Below, piece after piece: positions 57,495-64,000 of a DNA stretch of 64,000 bases; positions within the stretch are counted from its first letter, which is position 1, and every line of letters begins with the position of its first letter. Location of the stretch: assembly GCA_037074705.1 (NCBI GenBank), contig CM073591.1, positions 2,348,087-2,412,086 of the forward strand, read 5' to 3'. The position numbers and the translations under genes were made by a program. The notes below the pieces were generated by a model, which was given only the letters and a program-made list of their open reading frames with translations, was not told the origin of the DNA and searched no databases. This stretch comes from Zhengitettix transpicula. Taxonomy: Eukaryota > Arthropoda > Insecta > Orthoptera > Tetrigidae.

Positions 57495-58160
57495 TACGAG
57501 TCAGCGACGTCCATAACCCCAGATTTCACTCGAATCTCGGTTATTTTTTAGTTATTTTCTTGTAACGCCCCTCCATCCCCAGCCCTAAGCGTGTTCCCCT
57601 CCAATGACGAAAGGGGTTAAATTATACACAAACAGCATTGATAGAAATACTATTAATCTGATTGACTCCGAATAATATTTATCCGAACTCCAATATAGGC
57701 CTTTTAACATGTTTGAAAAATTTTCACCCACATCCGTCCCCGCCCTCGGGGTTAAATGGCAAGTTGAATGTCTTTAAACTCGGTGACATCTACAACCTCG
57801 GATTTGACCCCAATCTCGGTTGTATTCACGTTATTTTGTTGTAACGCCCCTCTACCCCAACCCCTAAGGGTGCTTGCTCATTTTAAATGCTTTAAGGGGT
57901 TGAAAGCATACACAAAAAGCATCGGGAGAAACGCTATGAATCTCATGGATGACGAAAAATATTTATCCAACGTAAATATCGGTCATTTTAACAGGTTTGA
58001 AAAATTCTACCTTCGTTTCTGGTAGACGTGCTTCATCCCCACAGTGTTTGTTTCCGATTCGAATGGAACACGTGTATGAAATTTGGATACATTTGCTCCA
58101 CGGGTGTAGATATGTATGTGGAACACCCCCACACACGTACAGCCTGTTTTATTTATTAGA
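57495..58160 (-). mobile_element. Helitron-like remnant with internal duplication
   Basis: The minus-strand 5' end is A|TCTAATAAATAAAACAGG near 58160. The block 'ataaccccagatttcactcg..tctcggtt' occurs near 57513 and again near 57790, so the interior is duplicated in tandem. The CTAG end is lost. Confidence 0.55.
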
Positions 58161-58164
58161 TATC

Positions 58165-59200
58165 CTATGATAATTTTGAATCATTTCATTGTATATGTAT
58201 ATTTAATTTGTCCATAAAACTTTTTAAGGGGAAGAATATTCATGAATAATAAAACGAATTATTAATAATTAGAGGTTATATTTTAATGATTGTTTTATTA
58301 CCAAATAAACATATTTGATTTAATTTCAAATGACTGTAAAGTAAAATGATTGCGGATGTGCCAAATAAATGTTCATAAGGAAATACATTTTTAAATCACA
58401 GAACTTTGGCGCTGGAACATTCTTCATTCCGTCTACCATGATGCGTTGCTCAACGCCTTGACACGCTCTTTACAATTGTAACTTTTCACTTAAATGTGTG
58501 AATTGCAGCAAGTGTAAACTTTCAAGATAATTTCATTTCGGAAGTGATTGAACGGAGGACGTGTGACGCGAATAGACTTTTACTGTGTAAGTTTTGTCGA
58601 TCAACCCCTTCCAACAAGCCACATCTTTATATTTATGTATATCCAGCTATTCATAACAAGAAAGAGATTTAGCTCCTAGACGAGGAAGGATTTAAATCCA
58701 GATATAGCGGGAAGGAAAATTTTGTAGGGTGAGAATACAAATCTGCAAATTGAGGAAGTGTAATAAGCTCAGATGACGGGGTTGAGGGAGTGGGGATTGA
58801 AAACTCAATTCATAGTCGTTACGGCAGCACTTCATCTACACATAATGAAATATATAAATATATTTATGAATACTTCATTTGTTAAAGTGGAGACTCGTGA
58901 AGTCGGATATCAGCATCTTGAAGAGGACGAGGATCAACGCTAATAAGGCAAAGTAGTGTGGGGGATCGTGAAAGGGCTTACAACGGACAGGGAGGGATTC
59001 TCTGAAAAGTAATATCACGGAGTAAGGTACAAGTAAAACCTCTTCTCGTGACTCTCCAGGAACCGACGAAAAGTTCAAGCAACTTCAAGGAATCGTTGTA
59101 GGGCTTTTAATACATATATTTTTAAAAACTTTCAACAAAATTAGGACAAATTTAATATTATAAATAGCAGCAGAATAGTTAGGATTTTTAATTATTATCC
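58165..59200. other. Intergenic, nothing recognised
   Basis: No supported coding. The 67-codon minus frame at 59078-58875 has no recognisable domain. Confidence 0.35.
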
Positions 59201-59204
59201 TATT

Positions 59205-59334
59205 TAATACCTAATATGTATCAGACACATCGTTTCGTCCCTAATTGAGAACTTTTCAGGTGTTACACTCAATTATAATTTATTATAAGAAAGAATTGGG
59301 TTGTCAAATTTCTAACAGACACGAAACGTTGTGT

Positions 59335-59340
<6 letters not shown>
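59205..59340 (-). mobile_element. PLE end with hammerhead-like core
   Basis: The minus strand reads CTGAAAA, GTTC paired (one U-G) with GGAC across an 8 nt loop, then GAAACGATGTG. A second 'acgaaacgttgtgtcac' follows in plus orientation at 59327, so this is another inverted pair, mostly eroded. Confidence 0.5.

Positions 59341-59371
<31 letters not shown>
59337..59371. repeat. (TA)n array
   Basis: TA run immediately after the PLE end. Confidence 0.95.
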
Positions 59372-59377
<6 letters not shown>

Positions 59378-60516
59378 TTATAAAAAGAAATTAATTAACA
59401 AACAACAGTTATTTAATTAATGATACAATTAATTTGCCCCACGTTGAACCGACATTTTATGTGATAAACAAATCAAATTAACAAGCAATATTTTATTTAG
59501 AATTTAGTTGGGTCTTAGAAGTAAAAAAATACATTTATATTTTTAGAATTTCCGTTACACAATCCTAGAATTTACAAACTAAAAAGTTAAACAATCAAAA
59601 CAAAACGAGAAACCTTTAATTATCGTTTACAAAAACTTAATTAAATTGGTTTCTACTTACAAAATATTTGGCTGGTACCAGACTTAGATCTTCTGGGCTC
59701 GATCACAATTCACACTAAAAAGTCCATGAAATCACTGACTCTACACCTGATTTACAAAACACGGTCGTAGCTTTCGAGTCTCTCCTCTCGGAACTGGAAC
59801 TGCTGCTCCCTCCAGATTATTAGTTTTAGACAGATTGTTGCAAGATTGTCTCTATGTGGAAACTGATGATGGTCTCGGTACTCGTAGAAAATTTAGCTGT
59901 CCAAACTTTATACTAAAATTCTAAAACTTGTAACATTCTCGGTTTGATCTATGTCAAGGAAGCCTGCGAGAGAATTCTCTCGCAGGTGAACATTTCCAGA
60001 GAGCTCTGGCGGAGGCTACCTTCACATCTCTCTGGTTTTTTATACTAAGGTTCCCACATGCCGAGGAACCTCAGCCTGTTTTGAGAGGTGTATGTTCCGA
60101 GGTCGCAGACCTTGGGCATAAGGTAAGAGTTGTTCACTGTTCCCATTGGAACAGTCGTCCAGCTGCCTTCTAAACTGTTCAAGGCACGGAAAGGGAAAAG
60201 CTGCGACCTAACAGCTAACCCCTCTCCCGTCATCACCTACGTGATACAGGTTTTTCTAGGGTTTTCCCTGCATCACTTTTGGGCGAATTGCCGGGTAGGA
60301 TCCTTAAACCATAGCCCGTGGGTCCTAGTCAACCCTTCCTCTACCTTTCCGTATCCCGCCTTTCAAATCCCTTCCTATGCTATTAAAGGGGAGTTTCCAC
60401 CATGTGGATTTCCCTCATGTAGCCTGTTACCATAAAAAAAAAGGTTTGATATATACGCTGGCCACGCTGTTCGTTGTCCGCTCTCAAAACTTTACTTCTT
60501 CACCCGACTACAACAA
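59372..60516 (+). mobile_element. LTR-like unit carrying a SINE-like insertion
   Basis: Between (TA)n tracts; family blocks 'gccccacgttgaaccgacat', 'tatcgtttacaaaaac' and 'ggctggtaccagacttagat' are present. Terminal bases are altered, so the ends are approximate. Confidence 0.55.
59953..60442 (+). mobile_element. SINE-like retroposon with 12 bp target duplication
   Basis: Flanked by GGTTTGATCTAT (59941-59952) and GGTTTGATATAT (60443-60454), one mismatch. The 5' head is a perfect 24 bp palindrome (CCTGCGAGAGAA and its complement). The A tail is at 60432-60442. There are internal deletions relative to the 21.3 kb copy. Confidence 0.87.
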
Positions 60517-60530
60517 ATATATATATATAT

Positions 60531-61408
60531 TGTAATAATTTAAATATAATATATGATAATGGCTGTGGCGTTTCTAAATGAAAGAACTTAAGTGAAAGTT
60601 ATTAAACAAGATTTATTATCAATTTTATAACAAGTATAAAATACACAAAATATTTGGGATCTCAGGGTCTTGAACTGGGTTTGATAAATGGCAGAATTTA
60701 TATAATCAAACTTACATTTACTTTTTATGGAAATCAATGCGTCTGAACATAGACTAAATTTGTTGCGGAAGAAAATAAGACTAAAGATTGAATTTAAACA
60801 ATTTTAATTTTATTAAGAACGATCTGACTTTTATCTTTTAAACACGGTTTACAAATGATTTTAAAGTTTTTCTCTACTTACGGCCGCTCAGGTCTCATTT
60901 TTAGCTTTTCGTGCACAATTTTGGGGACATCACTGATTCTAAGTTCTCACAGACTCTAAATGTTCACAGGCTCTAATAGGTGTAATTTATTAGTTGGTTT
61001 AACACAAATTGGTTGGTTCTCGATGCTTTACTGCAACTAGTTGCTCTGTCTCCTTCCCGACTGAAGATTGCTTTACTTTTTAATATTTGAAAGCATGTTT
61101 GTGACTGGACCACATTCTTTCGTTCTGACTGCCGACTGTAAAACTTTTCGTCTGGTCTATTCGCTGTCTGCTGCCCGACTGTCCTGTTCAAATTTTCATG
61201 ACTTGCCTCGCTGCTTACTGCCCGACTGTTTATTGCTGACTGTTCGTTCGTCTCGCAAGTTTTGAGCGCGTAGAACCTTCTCGTCTCCTCAACAATGTTT
61301 TCTTTGCCTCGCCGGATTGTTGCGGCGTCCGCTCTATATCCACTAATAATGAGTCCTCTACAATCCAATTTACCTATTAGAACAATGTCTTAATTACCAA
61401 TTACTACA
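60531..61408 (+). mobile_element. Solo LTR in (TA)n
   Basis: TGTAATAATTTAAAT...CAATTACTACA, 878 bp, flanked by ATATAT. Close relative of the 40.96 kb solo LTR across its length ('taatgagtcctctacaatcc' near the end of both). Confidence 0.75.
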
Positions 61409-61435
61409 ATATATATATATATATGTCAATATAAT

Positions 61436-61474
61436 AATATGTTTAAAACATAATATATATTATGTTTTAAACAT

Positions 61475-61530
<56 letters not shown>

Positions 61531-61580
61531 AATATAATAATATGTTTAAAACATAATATATATTATGTTTTAAACATATT
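61436..61580. repeat. Two copies of a perfect 42 bp palindrome around (TA)n
   Basis: Loop-free perfect palindromes at 61436-61477 and 61539-61580 (centre TATATATA, flanks AATATGTTTAAAACATAA). Each is preceded by GTCAATATAAT and followed by AATAAATT; the 103 bp unit is tandem, separated by TA repeats. Confidence 0.93.
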
Positions 61581-61728
61581 AATAAATTTTTTAACAAGTT
61601 GAAAAAGCCAACTAGACATAAGTGATGAAATAAATACCTCACAAAGTTTCTGGGATCCCTTGTTCCTTTCTTCAGGTACCAAGAAAATACAAGAGCCAAG
61701 AGGGACACAACCGCACACTACAGTTGAT

Positions 61729-61932
61729 TTAATATGAATCATTTCTGGTATAAGTCTGAAATGGTACCTGGCTGGTGTCAGTGTCTAAATCCTTTAACAT
61801 AATAAGGGTATTAAGGGAACGTTTATTTCGTCCCATGTAGCATGAGTTACAATTGGAGTAAGAGATTTTGTATACTCCACAATGTTTGCTATATATAGGA
61901 GTGTCAAGTGGATCCTTGTGGTTTTTAAGCAA
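61729..61932 (-). pseudogene. PLE GIY-YIG endonuclease relic
   Basis: 'NHKDPLDTPIYSKHCGVYKI' followed by 'SNCNSCYMGRNKRSLN' is a GIY-YIG core with the paired cysteines typical of PLE nucleases. YIGQTKR has changed to YMGRNKR. The following helix is truncated. It matches the 34.0/34.8 kb relic in the same order. Confidence 0.8.
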
Positions 61933-61945
61933 GGAGGCTGGACGA

Positions 61946-62200
61946 TTAGTAGATCTGTAAGGGAAGAATATTTAATATTCTTTTAAAAAATTGGACGAAT
62001 TTGTAAAGAGGGAGTACGAGAAAAGTTTGGTATTGAGGTGATTCGGGACGACTAACTGTAGGATACTGCCTTTTGTTCAATTTAATGTTTGTGTGTTTAT
62101 TAATAGTATTTAACGGGTACTCAATAGAAATTAAAATGTTCTGGATACTATTTATGTTGAATGGTTTATGAACACATAGGGAACCGTCAGACACAGACAT
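61946..62200 (-). pseudogene. PLE reverse-transcriptase C-terminal relic
   Basis: 'INSIQNILISIEYPLNTINK' then 'PLYKFVQFFKRILNI', corresponding to the end of the PLE reverse transcriptase. Close to the 33.7 kb relic. No catalytic Asp pair is included. Confidence 0.7.
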
Positions 62201-62204
62201 TCAT

Positions 62205-62700
62205 TTTGAAATATACAGAGATGACGAAGTAACATATAACAGTCATCTCGAAAAGGCGATTGAGAAAGTCTGCACAGCCATCACGAACACTGGTGGACTC
62301 AGGTGGTGAAGTCGATATTGCTGTATGGCGCTCCCATAGTTGCATGCGATCTAGCTGGACATCTTGGCTGAGGAATTGCGCAAGAAATCAGAAGGAAAAG
62401 AAAACAGGAATGGAATCAATAACACAGTGCCAACGTCGGTGGATAGAGTCATGAAAGGGCCTCATTCCTGACATACCAACACGGAGACTCCACTCATGAC
62501 GGCGCATGGATAGTGGACAGCCCCAAGTGCTTGAACCGTGGTGAGGATGAGGAAGACGTTGAACACGCTTTTTTCAAAAGCCCTCATCGTGAAAATCTAA
62601 GAAATAGTCATCAGACAAGTGGAACGTTGAGGAGGAGAATAGGAGGAAGAACCACGGCTAATACTGAACTCCAGTTTCGTGGGAAGCAATAATTGGTCAT
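62205..62700 (+). pseudogene. R1-clade-type non-LTR retrotransposon relic, C-terminal
   Basis: Pieces in several frames: 'YNSHLEKAIEKVCTAITNTG', 'QRRWIES', and 'VEHAFFKSPHRE', resembling the thumb/C-terminal region of R1-type proteins (HLEKAIEKA..., W..RW..S, AEH..F.C.R). Broken by several frameshifts. Confidence 0.65.
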
Positions 62701-62709
62701 CGATGGAAA

Positions 62710-64000
62710 GGGACGTGCTTTTTAGTGGGCCACCATCGCACAATAACGAGTATTGCAGGTGTCTTTTTCAAGATTTTTCACCTACCCTCGTTAAAAAAAA
62801 ATAGAGATTAGTAGCTAGTGGAATTCGCAAGACGGGAACTCATTTTCTTCTCGCACTCAGCATCGTTGCGCATCACGTGACGTCATCAGCTGACTGCAAG
62901 TAAAGTTCACAACGGAGAGAGACATTCGTTTTCGAATTAAGCTTTTGTTCACTTGTGCATTCTTCCTAGTTTGTATTTTGTTTAATCGTGTTACAAATTA
63001 TAAAGTGAAGTTAAAAATATATCTAGGACTTATTCGTTAATAAAATTTTATCAACGAATAATCCCGGTCTGAATAATAGTGTTTTCAACTTCCCTATATC
63101 ATCTATTTAGATGAGTCTAACTCTAAATTTACAATATTATATATTTTTTTTTTTACTTTTATACTGTCGTCTGCGTATCTCGTCGATATGGATTCCTCCA
63201 TTTTTATCTTTGATTGTAACTTTGCGTATGCTTTAATTTAAGACTTTTAATTTGTGATTTGAAGCGTTGCAGCAACATAATATCTAATTAAAATCCTGAA
63301 TAAAGCAACAAAAAAACGCACTGAAACGTCGTTAAATTGTTATATAAAATATTTTTAAATATCAGTAAAGGTCGTTTAATTTATAATAGTAATAAAACAA
63401 AGTAAAATAAAAATATTATTAATGGATTCAATAAAACGTCAAACCTAAACGTATCCTAACATCTACTCTAGACGTCACAGGGTCGTGCATGACGTGAGTC
63501 GCTCCGCCCCACTTGAATTATTAAGAACCCTTCAGAAAAGGGTTTGTGGATCTATTTCAGTGTAATAGGCAGCTGTCTGTTGACTTGTCCTGTGTGTGTG
63601 TGTGTGTGCTCGATGACGTCAGGGGAGTCAGAAAAGAGAAATTCCTTCAAGCGTAGTATCTGTTACACTACACATATTTTAATAAATTAATTCCGTAATT
63701 TAATACAATCTGATTCTAGTACTTGCTATATTGTCCAAACCGAGCGAGCCCTACTATTAAAGCAGATTAAAGAGAACATAAAAAAACGACATAAAATGCG
63801 ATGCTGAAGACTGTACAGTTGTGTCCAAGCACATCTCACACCTCCTAAGTCATGAATTGCTTGACAAGACTGATGAGTGAAATCCTGATGCAAATTCGCA
63901 TTAAATGTCAAAAATGACACTAATAATTTGAACAAAATACCTTATTGTTATAAAGGAATCAATTTAGGTGGTTTTATTACATACAATATATTTCAACGAG
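62710..64000. other. Right edge, no supported gene
   Basis: AT-rich with ACGTGACGTCA (62877), a (TG)n run at 63593-63608 and short frames. The 69-codon minus frame at 63935-63726 is not recognised. Confidence 0.35.

Larger units (their letters stand above)
61590..62200 (-). mobile_element. Penelope-like element, 3' portion
   Basis: Minus orientation: reverse-transcriptase tail, GIY-YIG, then the terminal arm (61590-61725) with CTGAAGAAAGGAACAAGGG and ATCCCAGAAACTTTG. The upstream part is lost at about 62205, where an R1-type fragment begins. Confidence 0.8.

Overview
This is AT-rich eukaryotic, almost certainly arthropod, DNA. The host genes have short GT-AG introns and TATA promoters. The rest is mobile-element debris: Penelope-like elements (PLEs) with hammerhead-like ends, nonautonomous Helitrons, a mariner, solo LTRs in (TA)n tracts, Gypsy and R1-type fragments, and two SINE-like families. 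There are no prokaryotic operons, rRNA genes or CRISPR arrays. An insect is the best guess because the small secreted proteins look like insect vasotab-type Kazal proteins, but the species cannot be fixed from sequence alone.

The only host genes I can support are three minus-strand paralogues near 2.0-2.3 kb, 7.9-8.2 kb and 30.3-30.6 kb. Each has a TATA box, a 19-22 nt first exon starting the signal peptide, a 68-74 nt phase-1 intron, and a second exon with five cysteines in identical C-x3-C-x7-C-x14-C-x6-C spacing, ending at a phase-1 splice donor. The sixth Kazal cysteine should lie in a third exon. A candidate exists for the 30.6 kb gene about 4.1 kb downstream at 26.2 kb. The first two genes also share promoter sequence, so they are the closer pair.

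Layout: 0-10 kb holds a Helitron remnant, Kazal genes 1 and 2, one SINE-like copy and PLE ends. 10-13.1 kb holds a 1.36 kb Helitron and a broken mariner. 13-28 kb holds PLE ends, (TA)n-embedded LTR-like units, SINE-like copies (two with clear target duplications), an isolated hammerhead-like hairpin and the candidate exon 3. 28-36 kb holds Kazal gene 3, a minus-strand Helitron and a PLE interrupted by a solo LTR. 36-43 kb holds an LTR carrying a tRNA-derived SINE, another Helitron, and PLE relics including an inverted pair. 43-64 kb holds minisatellite, CT-rich microsatellites, a Gypsy RNase H relic, more SINE-like copies, Helitron remnants, perfect palindromes, a PLE with a GIY-YIG domain and an R1-type fragment.

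The most interesting layer is RNA-level. Many PLE ends carry a CTGANGA...GAAACGT core whose intervening helix changes sequence between copies while staying paired, as expected of hammerhead ribozymes. The second novelty candidate is a roughly 0.5 kb A-tailed retroposon family with 12-13 bp target duplications and a palindromic 5' end, which I cannot assign to a known SINE class.
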